Below, piece after piece: positions 1 through 9,589 of a stretch of DNA of 64,000 bases. The notes beneath the pieces are model-generated. The model did no database searches. It saw nothing but the letters and a program-made list of their open reading frames with translations, and was not told the DNA's origin. The stretch is from Acholoe squamosa. Lineage: Eukaryota; Annelida; Polychaeta; Phyllodocida; Polynoidae. The translations under genes and the position numbers were made by a program. Every line of letters begins with the position of its first letter. The first letter of the stretch is position 1. The DNA lies in assembly GCA_949317995.1 (NCBI GenBank), contig OX439040.1:53664089-53728088 (forward strand). Direction: 5' to 3'.

Positions 1-2039
1 AAACAGCAAAGACAGGAAAATACATGTATGTACAATTATAGTGATATGTGCATGAAGATATATATTCATATATACATATATTCATAAAAAATAACATGGG
101 TATCTATATATAAAAGAGTGGAGAACCAAGTGGAAAATAACATTGTAAAAAAAAATAAATATCACATCCTGATTTAAAAAAGGGGGCAACAAGTTAGGTG
201 GAGGAACCCGGGTATTGGAAAAACAGCAGTATATGGGAGTGTGAGTGTGTGTATGGAAGTGGTCGAAACTGGAGGACGCTACAACCAGGTCCGAAAGAGG
301 ACCTTGATTGTAATTGCGGGAGACCTTGTGAGTTATAGTGAATTAAAGAGGGTGACAATTTGGTCACTATTGTTTGTGGATTTATAATAGTAATCCAGGA
401 AATAATGCGGAGAAGCGGTGGCGTCAGTGGAGATTATGAGTTGATGGGTGTGTCCTCTATAGATGGATCTCACCAGGCCAAAAGGTGTAGGGTGGCAAAA
501 GACCAAAACCACCGGTAGTCTGGGGTTATATAAGGATGGAACTGAAGGGTAGGGGCGCAAATTTTGCTCGGACTTCAGGGATCCACAGTTCGACCTGGAA
601 TTAGAGGGGAAGATATTTATATTTGGCAGCCCACAAGTAGGAATCAATTGAAATTCTGAATAGCATTTACAGGAGCTTTTGGCCACTGTCTAGGGTGCTT
701 CCTGGAGTCTTAACTTCATTCAATTGGAGGCCTAGGCATACAATAGAGGATCTAATTATTACATAGAGGAACCACACATCAGAAGGACTTAAGATTTGAT
801 TTGCTTTTCCCTTGGTCTCTCACTACCCATTATAATATTCTCAATGCTCACTTAACATCTCACCATGGAGTGATTGATTTAATTTGGAATTATGCCATGA
901 TGGAATTTGAAGACACCAACAGTTTGTGATTGTGCCCTCTGATAACAACTTGTAATGATGTTATGAAATTCGGCGACATTTTGTAGGTCTGTGCTTTGGA
1001 GACATGTGATGGTTATGGAATTTATAAATGTTTGGGAGAACCTTTGATGGTTATGAAATTTATAAATGTTTTATGATTATGTGAATTTAAAAGATATTTG
1101 ACGATGATAGAAATTACTCACGCCCGCGATTGGATATATGATGTTATTGATGAATTGTGGTGGCGTTATTATTTGTGATTTAGGTATGTTGGCAAAATTG
1201 ACTTTGAAATTTGACTGGATCTAGTTTATTGAAATCTTCATGGTTAAAGGTATGTGATTATGATTATCAAATTGAAATGTGAAATCAATGCTTGACGCTA
1301 GCTTGAGAACATATATATAATATACAGTTTAAATCAATGAGTGGAGATTGGAAAGAGATAAATTATAACTGGTGGAAACCCGAGTTGGATTGTATTATAG
1401 CTTCCCTTTGAGAACAAACTTTAGCACATAAAACCCCTTTTTCCCCTCCGCCTGCGATAGCCCACTATACACATATTTATTTATAAATATAGACTATTCT
1501 AATTTTACTTTGAAGGAAGACCCTATATTGCACCACTACCAACCCCACCACATGGTAAGGCAGGGAACCAGGTTAGGTATATATCCCTGTGTATATGGTG
1601 CACACTCAGTTCAAATCATCTGGTGGAAATAACATTAACTACAAATAACTGAGTAGAGAGACCGGCACAGAACTTACATTGTAGTCCTCACTAGAGTGTG
1701 CCTCCAGCTGACTAAAGGTTGATAATGATACAAGGTGGCGCCACATTAGCAGACTGATAGAATTACCATAAAATACCTTGCACACTTGTAAGTAATAGCA
1801 CCCCCTCTTACATTCTTGTGACTCACTGATACACTTTGCAGTTAAAACAGCAATCATGATGAATAGAAACATCTCTAATAAGGCACTATACTATGTAAGC
1901 TCCTTTTATCCTCAGAAGCAATAACACCCCCCTCTTATATTCTTGCGATTGGATATACAAGTTAGAGTTAAAACAGCAATCATCATGTACAGAAACATCT
2001 GTAATAATGACTGAGTGTTTTCAGTTTCACTTTTAGATA
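1..2039. other. AT-rich intergenic sequence, no gene recognised
   Basis: I see no coding region with family features here. The longest minus-strand open frame (333-686) has no recognisable domain or splice context. A short direct duplication of about 90 bp lies at 1793-1883 and 1918-2009; both copies carry AAAACAGCAATCAT followed by GAAACATCT. Between 1010 and 1070 a shorter phrase (TTATAAATGTTT) is also repeated in tandem. Confidence 0.5.
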
Positions 2040-2041
2040 TA

Positions 2042-2344
2042 CACTGCAAAAAAGGTGTTTAAAGATACACACCAAATTTTCTCAACACCAATATTTAAAC
2101 ATCTAAACACTTGAAGTGTTTAGGTGTTTAGCTTTTAAACACTTATTCTCAAACACCTAAACACTGAAGTGTTTGAGTGTTTAGCATTTAAACACTTGGT
2201 TAAACACTTCCTAGTTAAACGTGTTTAAAATTAAACGCGTTTAACACTTAAGAAGTGTTGAGAAAAGTGGAACAAATAAGTGTTTAACCAAGTGTTTAAC
2301 TTCTAAACACTGGTGTTTAATCCCTAAACACTGTTTTTACAGTG
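2042..2344. mobile_element. TA-flanked CACTG-ended MITE, TGTTTA-rich
   Basis: A 303-bp nonautonomous element. It begins CACTGCAAAAAAGGTGTTTA and ends with the inverted counterpart (TAAACACTGTTTTTACAGTG), each end abutting a TA dinucleotide. The interior is filled with TGTTTA and its complement TAAACA in both orientations, more than twenty occurrences. TA target plus short TIR suggests a Tc1/mariner-type transposase acting in trans; no ORF is present. A related, left-truncated copy lies at 37127-37388. Confidence 0.75.
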
Positions 2345-2734
2345 TAGACAATCACTGACACCTCATCTGAGGCTAGGTCAATCTACATAAAGTTAAATGA
2401 CCCTCCAGAATCGTGCATCAACCTCAAGTACTTACAGGTTTTTGAACCATTTACCTGTATAATTTTAAAGGTCTATGCATGACAATAGACCTATGGTGAA
2501 AAAAGATAACTCATTACATACACATACCTCCGTATATAAATTGTCAGTCACAAGGTCTGATGTCACAAAGTGATACTGAACATACCCTATATACAGAGGT
2601 TTTATGGTAGCCATATGTGTATAATGACCAGGGTCAGTGACATAGGGTCATCTGAGGACAAATCATCACGGTAGTTGCTTTTTGGCCGAAGTTTAGCATT
2701 GGAGATCCCATAGGCAAATAGGGCTTGAAACCTT
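2345..2734. other. Intergenic, nothing recognised
   Basis: No coding or repeat structure that I can support between the two flanking MITEs. Confidence 0.4.
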
Positions 2735-3036
2735 ACTACCGTAATCTCTCGTGTATAAGGCGCACCTCGTGTATAAGACGCACCTAGAGTTAAACAATAT
2801 GCTCAAAAAAAGAAAAAAATTCATAACTTTTGTTCTACTATATGGATTTTCAAAATTCAAAAGGGTACATGTAGCTACAGCTACATGAAACCTCCTGGAG
2901 CCTCCTATGTAATATTATTACTTAGGGGAAGTGTAAAATATCAAAATGAAGGTCTTGTTCTCCCCCTTGCGGATCCAGTGAGAACTAAAACCTCGCGTAT
3001 AAGACGCACCTTATATGCGGGAGATTATGGTACTAC
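2735..3036. mobile_element. MITE with TATAAG-CGCACC subterminal repeats
   Basis: About 300 bp with imperfect terminal inverted repeats of about 30 bp: the left end reads ACTACCGTAATCTCTCG, the right end read in reverse is GTACCATAATCTCCCG. Next to each end are direct and inverted copies of the phrase GTATAAGRCGCACC (near 2752, 2772, 2997 and 3015). The short open frame at 2885-3124 runs across the element end and is not a gene. Confidence 0.55.
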
Positions 3037-3324
3037 TGATACATTTTACCTGGGACGTCGAAAGGTTGGGGTAAAAGGCCCACACCGATGGGCCAAAAGG
3101 CCCATGAGTCCGATGCTAAGATAATATTTACGTAAAAAGCCCATGTAGCTGTTGGAATAAAAGGGAAGGAGAATAAAATATATCTTTATGGCCTACTCTT
3201 AACTCCTTTACCTTATAGCACCTGAGCTAATATTCTAACTCCTTTAACTTGCTATCCAACAAACCATGCACATTTCAGGACCCTTTTATTTCTAATTATC
3301 TTAAATTGAACATGATGATCTTAA

Positions 3325-3539
3325 CCCATTGAGGGCTAGCATCGACTATAGTCGACACCATGGTAGGCCTAGCATCGACTATAGTCGACACCATGGCAGG
3401 CCTAGTGTCAACTATAGTCGACGCCAGTTATATAGGATTAGTATAGGAATTGAAAATAGGCTCGTCCTCTAGGAACTATACTTTTTTCAGAGGCCGTCCC
3501 CATGGCCAGGGCAACAATTTTTGCTCTGCCCTTAAAGGG
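3325..3539. mobile_element. TTAA-target MITE (piggyBac/Kolobok-like ends)
   Basis: A 215-bp element starting CCCATTGAGGGC and ending GCCCTTAAAGGG, flanked by TTAA at 3321-3324 and 3540-3543. The opposite arm of the host palindrome has a single TTAA at 7877-7880 in the same context and no insert, so the duplication is shown directly. TTAA duplication is known for piggyBac and Kolobok transposons; which one mobilised this MITE is inference. Confidence 0.85.
3339..3424. repeat. 33-bp tandem repeat built on a perfect palindrome
   Basis: Two full copies and one partial copy of a 33-bp unit. Each contains TCGACTATAGTCGA, a self-complementary 14-mer (the third copy has one change), followed by an ACACCATGG-like phrase. 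It makes up the left half of the TTAA MITE. Confidence 0.8.
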
Positions 3540-3623
3540 TTAACAGTTATAAAATATTGAATGTCTGATACACTGAAAAAAATGAATCTTATATAAGTTA
3601 GTCAAAACCCCTAACTTACCTTA

Positions 3624-3935
3624 GGGAGTGGTCATTATTTATCAACAGGGGGGATGGTGGGTTTGAGGGGGGGGGCGTAAAAATTTTAGACCCCTCCCGA
3701 GGGGGGGCTAACAAAAATTTAACCCCTCTTGAGGGGGGGCTAAAAAAATTTACCCTCTTTTGAGCAAAAAAGCCAGCGTGCTACTATAGCTCAAAGGGAG
3801 GCGCGAAAATTCTCCGCGCCTCAGGTTTGGGGGGCGCAAAAATTTTGACTGTCGTCGAGAGGGGGTGTAAAAGATTTTCGCATGTCTGCGTGGAAACCCA
3901 CCACCTGCGCCTGTTGATAAATAATGACCACTCCC
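3624..3935. mobile_element. TTA-target MITE (PIF/Harbinger-like), copy A
   Basis: A 312-bp element with near-perfect TIRs beginning GGGAGTGGTCATTATTTATC, flanked by TTA at 3621-3623 and 3936-3938. G-rich and C-rich runs with AAATTTT lie between. A 3-bp TTA duplication and GG-starting ends are typical of PIF/Harbinger elements. Other copies: 9206-9523, 54628-54896 (diverged), and truncated ones at about 9540 and 49249. Confidence 0.8.
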
Positions 3936-4099
3936 TTAGTTAGCACATGTGACTAACACAGGACTAACATTTTACTAACAATGGCTAGGTGCTTAGTAAC
4001 ATTCACTAACCTATTCAGACAAACTAGCTTGACTAAGTCACGAGAGAAAATTAGTAAAAAGTTAATAACTTTTCCAAAGTTAGAAGTTTTGTCTAAGGG

Positions 4100-6440
4100 T
4101 TATTATTATTATTATTATTTATTGAACGAGATCGTCCCAGTGGGACGTTTTTCCACTCGCCGTTTGGCGAGGAGTACAGTATGCGTACAAAGTTTTGATA
4201 TATAGTATAAATTCCGCATGGCGCAATGAAATGAAAAAAGACGAAAAAATAGAACAAAACAATACAATAAGTCAGGAAATAAGAAGGAATCTACATAAAC
4301 TCAATCAGTCTACTGTTTCACAATCAATACCAGTATATATATAAATACGTTAAGATCTATCTTCATGTTAATGTGAGCTCTTACCAGTTATGAAGGTGAT
4401 TACCTCCACCCCAGCTACTTCAAGACCACAATATTATAACAAATTATCAAGTTAATTTAGAGTTCACTAATGAAATCTAATTTCAAAATAGCTGTTTTAA
4501 AACGCCTTTTAGTGGGCAATCTCTGTGTGTCCTTATCAAGCCTATCCCAGAGCTTTACACCCCTGTAGTAGGCGGAACGCTGAAAGAAGCTTGTTTTAGC
4601 TCTACGGATATTAAATTTCAATTTCAGATCTCCCCTTGTGCGTACACGCTCTTGTTCAATTGCTTCACCATTGCGTGCTTTCTTCCACATGATGGTGATC
4701 AACTGTATAGCTCTTCGTTTCTCTAGGCTGTTAATTTTACACCGGTTGTGGAGGTTTCGTACACTGATTTGCCTTATTCTAGTTTGGCAACAGGTCCTCA
4801 GAGCTTGGTTTTGCAGTCGTTGCAGTTTTGAAAGTTCTACCATTTGCCCACAACCTGTGTAGAAGGAACAGTATTCTAGGGTGGGGGTAATCATGGTTCT
4901 GTATATACGCAGGCTGATGTCTTCAGTCATACATTTCCTCAATTTGCACAGTTTATACATTTTATTACCTAATGTTTTCTTGACTTTGGTTATATGGGGA
5001 TTAATAGTCAGTTTCCCATCCAATTCAACACCCAGGTATGGGTAGCTCTTACATACAGGCAGCGTGTCATTGCCCAGTTTCATGTTAGGTTCAGCTAAAC
5101 GGTCAATTTTATTGCCGGCCCCAAAAAACATGCACATACTCTTGCCGGAGTTGACGGTCATAAAATTAGAATTGCACCATGCATTCACCCTGTCTAGATC
5201 TTCCTGGAGGCAAGTTACGGCCTCAATTGAAGTGGGTCTAGATACATACAGCACAATGTCATCAGCATATAGGGTACAGTTGCAGTTTACTATTGCTTCG
5301 GTTATGTCGTTAATGAAAAGGACAAAAAGCAGTGGACCCAATATTGAGCCCTGAGGTACTCCAAATTCTACTGGTTTGGGGTGTGAAATGTCACCATTAG
5401 CTATTGTTTGAATTGATCTGTGTGCAAGGTAGGCCATTAGCCATTTCTTTAGGCAACCTCTGATATTTAGTCTATTTATTTTGGCAATTAGAGTGGGGTG
5501 ATGTACACAGTCAAATGCCTTACAGAAATCTATAAAGCAGGCGGCTGTAATATGACCGTCATCCCTGGCAGCAAACAAGTCTTTGACTACTCTAAATACA
5601 GCATCACTGGTGCCCCTACCAGGGCGAAAGCCAAACTGCCTATCCGATAGCAGAGAGTGCTATTTTGTGGATAAGTTTTTCCAGGAGTTTGCCAGGTAGT
5701 GGCAACAATGTGATAGGACGCCAATTTTTTACATTATTTAGGTTACCCTTTTTGGGTATGGGTACTAATAGTCCTCGGGACCATGATGACGGGAAAATGC
5801 CATGTGTGATAGAATTCCTAAAAATAGTGGTCAGTTCTGGGATCAAAGTCAAGAGGGCATCCTTTAAGACTTTGCTGTTAATACCAGTGATGCCGCTAGA
5901 TTTGTCAATATTTATCCCACGTACAAGAGTTAAGACAGATTGCCTATCAAGTAAGTCACCAAGTTCATCAATATTAATTTCATCATTGTTCAATTCGTCA
6001 TCCTGTTGTAATAAACCTGTTTGGGGTAATTTGCTGAACAGGTCAGCACCGATATTTGCAAAGTAATCATTGATAAATTCAGCAGTCCGATCCATAGGAA
6101 TAATCTGACCAGTCAGTTCATTTTCAAGTTGTATTATCAAATTATTTGTAGTTGGATTGAACAGTTTGTTTATCTCCCGCCAGAAGGCAGCAGGATCACT
6201 TTTGAGTTCCTCTAGGAGGCGTAGGACAAACTGGCTCTGGGCATATTCTAATTGTCGGTGGTTGCGGTTACGTAATTTTCTTATGCGCTTCAGAGTGGGT
6301 TTGTCTCCGGTTAGTAGTTTTTCTCACACCAGGTGGCAGTGCAGTTTGTATGAGGATTTTTCTGGTAGGTGCACATCATAGAATAGTCTATGGATGTCAA
6401 AATAATGGTGGTTTTCAATGACCTTTGACTTAGAAAGTCT
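4100..6440 (-). mobile_element. 5'-truncated non-LTR retrotransposon (LINE)
   Basis: On the minus strand the element ends at 4100-4122 with a (TAA)n tail, preceded by a roughly 330-bp 3' UTR and a reverse transcriptase frame. The coding trace stops near 6440 with no endonuclease domain, so it is 5'-truncated. (TAA)n tails are known for the I clade among others; the clade is not certain. It lies inside the 4-kb CACTG-ended element. Confidence 0.8.
4457..6330 (-). pseudogene. LINE reverse transcriptase, frameshifted
   Basis: Reading from high to low coordinates: an N-terminal linker (6330 to about 6100), the RT fingers with NWRPITLLP near 5730, the FGFRPG motif near 5620, the DFCKAFD motif, GVPQGSILGPLLFV, the catalytic YADDIVLY near 5260, then the thumb and C-terminal region ending at 4457. 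The frame changes once near 5645: the upstream part (5640-6330) and downstream part (4457 to about 5640) are in different frames, consistent with a single-base change. A TGA interrupts the upstream extension near 6325. Family knowledge: target-primed reverse transcription of LINE RNA. This copy is inactive. Confidence 0.85.
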
Positions 6441-7608
6441 TTTATAATTGTACTCATATAACATTTAATAAAATGCACCTAACATATTGATAAGTTCTTG
6501 AAGGAAGAAGGAAGAAAGATGGAAACACCTTTTGTGTGGATATTTAATATACACATTATCCACATAGTTAGTTCTCTGACTTTGTATTAAACTCAGAGCA
6601 ACCTAGCTCAGGGGTTGTAAATAAAAAAGATTTGAGGCATAGAACATGCTTCTTAAAGGGGAAATTTTCGTTAGTGTACCTACGACCTGGAGTCCTCCCA
6701 GCAGGTCTTATGCCGCCTCCACACAGAGATGCTAATTTTTATTGCCCTGCAGGGGGTCCTGTTTGAAGTTTGGTCTGTCTGGAGTCATTAGGGTTGGGGG
6801 TGGTGGCTGGAGCTGCTCCATAAAATGACCACTGACCAGACAACAGGGGGTGGGTATATATTGATGGAACAGCCAGATTTCAAAAAGTTGACAGTTGGGG
6901 AAAATGAGAAACCCATTTTTTGAGTGTTTTATTTATCAAAAGTAGTTGATTTTAGTTGTATCTGCTAATTAGGTAATCCCACACATGCTATGCATCTTAG
7001 AGAAATTAGTATACACTAAAGACATAGATATTCAGGATAGATTGAAATATTTGACCAGAGCTCTTTACCCCACCATATATGAGACCCCCTGTGGGTTCAC
7101 AGGCTGTTCCTTCCTATTTATACCCTCCCTTCCCCTTTAAATGAAGAGGTTCTATTGCAGGAGTCAAAATCCTGAAATAGAGTCTAAGACTCAAAGTAGG
7201 TTTTTAATTCAAAGTGGCTTACCTACAATGAAGGCTTAGTTTCAAAGGGTTAGGGAGTGTATCATATATATTCAGTGATTTAAACTAAACTCTTCATGTT
7301 TGTATGCGAGATTTCCAATGTTTTGATGTTTATAGTATTCAAATATAAAATTTGTTTGCAGAAGATTAAAATTGGAGGCCCTATGTCATACTACCAGTAA
7401 ATGAAAGTCTTAGTAAAAGTACTAACAAATTACTAATAATGTCATGCAAATGCTAACATTTTACTTAGGGTTAGTTCAAAAACTCTAAGATAGGATAGGA
7501 AGTTTGGACACATGCTTTTTGATAACCTTTGCCAAAAAGTTAGTTCGACCTCCTAACTTCTTACTAATATTTGAGGGTTGGTTTTATCAGTGTAAGTCGA
7601 CTAAGTCC

Positions 7609-7833
7609 AATCATAATGAAAACCTACAAAAGAGGTCTCCTTGAGGTAATCTTTACTTCCAAGTGTTAAATGGGTGCATACATCCACTAGGGTAGGAGGG
7701 GATAAGAGGCCCTTTGGGATAAAAGGCCTTTTAGCCCTCATAACCAAGGTACTATTTGTATGCAGCCATTTAACACTTGGAAGTAAGGATAACTTCAAGG
7801 AGATCCCTTTTGTAGGTTTTCATTATGATTGGA
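7609..7833. repeat. Hairpin core of the palindrome
   Basis: Arms of about 73-75 bp (7609-7681 and 7759-7833), loop 77 bp. The arms share AATCATAATGAAAACCTAC and AACACTTGGAAGTAA with only a few mismatches. The open frame at 7601-7798 is a by-product of the hairpin. Confidence 0.85.
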
Positions 7834-8159
7834 TGAGAAAAAGTTAACTTATCAGACATTCAATATTTTATAACTGTTAAGATCATCATGCTGAATTTGA
7901 GATAATTAGAAATAAAAGGGTCTTGAAATATGCATCGATTTTGGGTAGCAAGTTAAATTGGTTAAAAGTATTAGGTGAGGTATTATTAGATAAAGGGGTG
8001 AAGGGTAGGTCATAAAGATACATTTTATTTACCTTACACTTTGTTCCAATACCTACATGGGCTTTTTAGATGAACCTTATCTTATCATCAGATCCATGGG
8101 CCTTTTGTCTCATCGCTTTGGGCCTTTTACCCCAGCCTTTCAACCTACAGGGCAAAATG

Positions 8160-9030
8160 CCCGACTTTTTGTCAAGCATTCCATTGGAATATTCCATGAG
8201 GCTAGATTGGCAACCTATTTCACAAGTATGATACATTGTTCCATCTCTTGATTGGTGTGAAAAATATGCATTAATTACCGGTATTGATTACTCTCTTAGA
8301 ACTATCTCAGTTACATGCTATTAGGGTATTTTAGCTTATCCTACCCTATCACCCCTTGGACTTTGATATGAATTATCGAAAATGCTACTTTAGGTGATTT
8401 AGGATGTCCAAATCTCAGCAGTCCTTGTTCATGAATATTAACTTTAGCTTCTTTTTTAATAACAACAATCTAAAAAGAGCATTCCGATTATGATCCTCTT
8501 TATTGTGCATGTGGCCTTTTATCCGAAAAGGTTGTGGGCCTTTTACCCCAGCTGCGGGCATTTTACCCCAGCATCCACTTTTTTCATACATGATTTACTG
8601 TAATAATCTATGGGGCAGAGCTGACAAACTTTCGCGAATGAAGAAAATATCATTCCATCCTTTGATTAGGGTAAAATTGGGTACCCGGTACCGGTAGTAT
8701 AGCGCATATTGTAGTATCACGCACCTGCAGTTAAAAAGCTCTATTTGCAAAAGTTTTGAAAATTTCAATAAAATTCTTTTTGCATAGGCTACCCATATTA
8801 TATCTACTCATGTTTCAATGCAGTTTGATACTATGAACCATAATGAAAAAAGTATTCTTGAACTTGGAAGCAGCCATGAATTTCTTATAAATGACACATT
8901 TGTAAATTAAGGGCGTCTTAACCCACCCTATCCTACATGAGGGCTAAAGGGCCTTTTACCCCAAAGGGCATCTTACCCATTCCTACCCTACCATGTCAAT
9001 CCTGACATTCTATATCAATGAGTCTTCTTT
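8160..9030. repeat. Dispersed GGCCTTTTACCCC-motif sequence
   Basis: No gene. Phrases such as GGGCCTTTTACCCCAG recur near 8540, 8565 and 8950. The stretch at about 8937-8988 is an inverted match to 7691-7740 in the loop of the neighbouring palindrome, so this region carries further pieces of the same element family. Confidence 0.5.
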
Positions 9031-9110
9031 TTAAAGGAGCTCTGAATCAGCTACGTCCGCCACAGTGCTAACGTCGGCGGACGTAGGTCCTCGATTCAGA
9101 GCGCCTTTAA
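9031..9110. repeat. 80-bp foldback
   Basis: TTAAAGGAGCTCTGAATC at the left pairs with GATTCAGAGCGCCTTTAA at the right, and GCTACGTCCGCC pairs with GGCGGACGTAGG inside. It lies just before the 22-bp repeat that flanks the satellite block. Confidence 0.75.
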
Positions 9111-9121
9111 CAAGATGGAGT

Positions 9122-9143
9122 TTAGAAAAGACCAAGGGGTAGC
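9122..9143 (+). repeat. Left copy of 22-bp inverted repeat flanking the satellite block
   Basis: Begins TTAGAAAAGACCAAGGGGTA. Its exact reverse complement is at 20623-20644, 11.5 kb away. A second matched piece, GGGGGGCCACTC, follows on the inner side at 9178-9189 and is mirrored at 20562-20573. Confidence 0.8.
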
Positions 9144-9205
9144 ATTCACTGCGCCGCTCGAACGGCGCGGTGGACGAGGGGGGCCACTCACCACTTAATT
9201 GGTAA

Positions 9206-9523
9206 GGGAGTAGTTATTATTTATCAACAGGGGGGTGGTGGGTTTTTTCGCGCGGACAAGCAGAAATTTTTTACGCCCCCCCCCTCAACGGCAGTCACAA
9301 TTTTTTGCGCCCGCCCCGCACCTCAGGCGCGGAGAGCTTTCGCGCCCCTCTTTGATCTAAAGTACCGTAGCGTTCGGGCTTTTTTGCTAAAAAGAGGTGA
9401 ATTTTTTTGGCCCCCCCCTCAAGAGGGGTCAAAATTTTTTTTAGCCCCCCCTCAGGAGGGGTCTGAAAATTTTACGCCCCCCATCAAACCCACCATCCCC
9501 CCTGTTGATAAATAATGACCACT
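9206..9523. mobile_element. TTA/TAA-target MITE, copy B
   Basis: Same family as 3624-3935: starts GGGAGTAGTTATTATTTATC after TAA (9203-9205) and ends with CCTGTTGATAAATAATGACC. The final bases of the right end have decayed. A third, truncated head (GCAGTGATCATTTTTTAACA) follows at 9541 and runs straight into the satellite. Confidence 0.7.
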
Positions 9524-9589
9524 ATAGGCTACATCATAAGGCAGTGATCATTTTTTAACAACAAAGGGAGGGGGCTGGTGGGTTTAGGG

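Larger units (their letters stand above)
3571..7592. mobile_element. 4-kb TA-flanked CACTG-ended nonautonomous transposon
   Basis: Starts CACTGAAAAAAATG and ends TTTTATCAGTG, with TA on both sides (3569-3570 and 7593-7594). The intact palindrome arm has a single TA at the matching site, which proves a 2-bp TA duplication. The first and last few hundred bases are dense in TTAGT and ACTAA in both orientations. The interior holds a TTA-type MITE and a LINE; no transposase gene was seen. TA duplication fits the IS630/Tc1/mariner group. Confidence 0.8.
3058..8150. repeat. Long palindrome (foldback element) with its left arm split by nested insertions
   Basis: The left arm is in three pieces: 3058-3324, 3540-3570 and 7593-7681. 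The right arm is one piece, 7759 to about 8150. Read in reverse complement, the right arm matches the joined left pieces at about 80 percent, including the GGGGTAAAAGGCCC phrase at the outer ends and the tight hairpin near 7609-7833. The loop (7682-7758) contains GGATAAAAGGCC. The insertions that split the left arm are the TTAA MITE at 3325-3539 and the CACTG-ended element at 3571-7592. Confidence 0.8.

Noticed and set aside
333-686. 117-codon minus-strand frame
   Set aside because: No domain, no splice context, ordinary AT-rich composition; length is not exceptional over 64 kb.
2042-2344. CACTA (EnSpm) assignment for the CACTG-ended elements
   Set aside because: CACT ends and subterminal repeats suggested it, but the intact palindrome arm shows a 2-bp TA duplication, which fits Tc1/mariner better.
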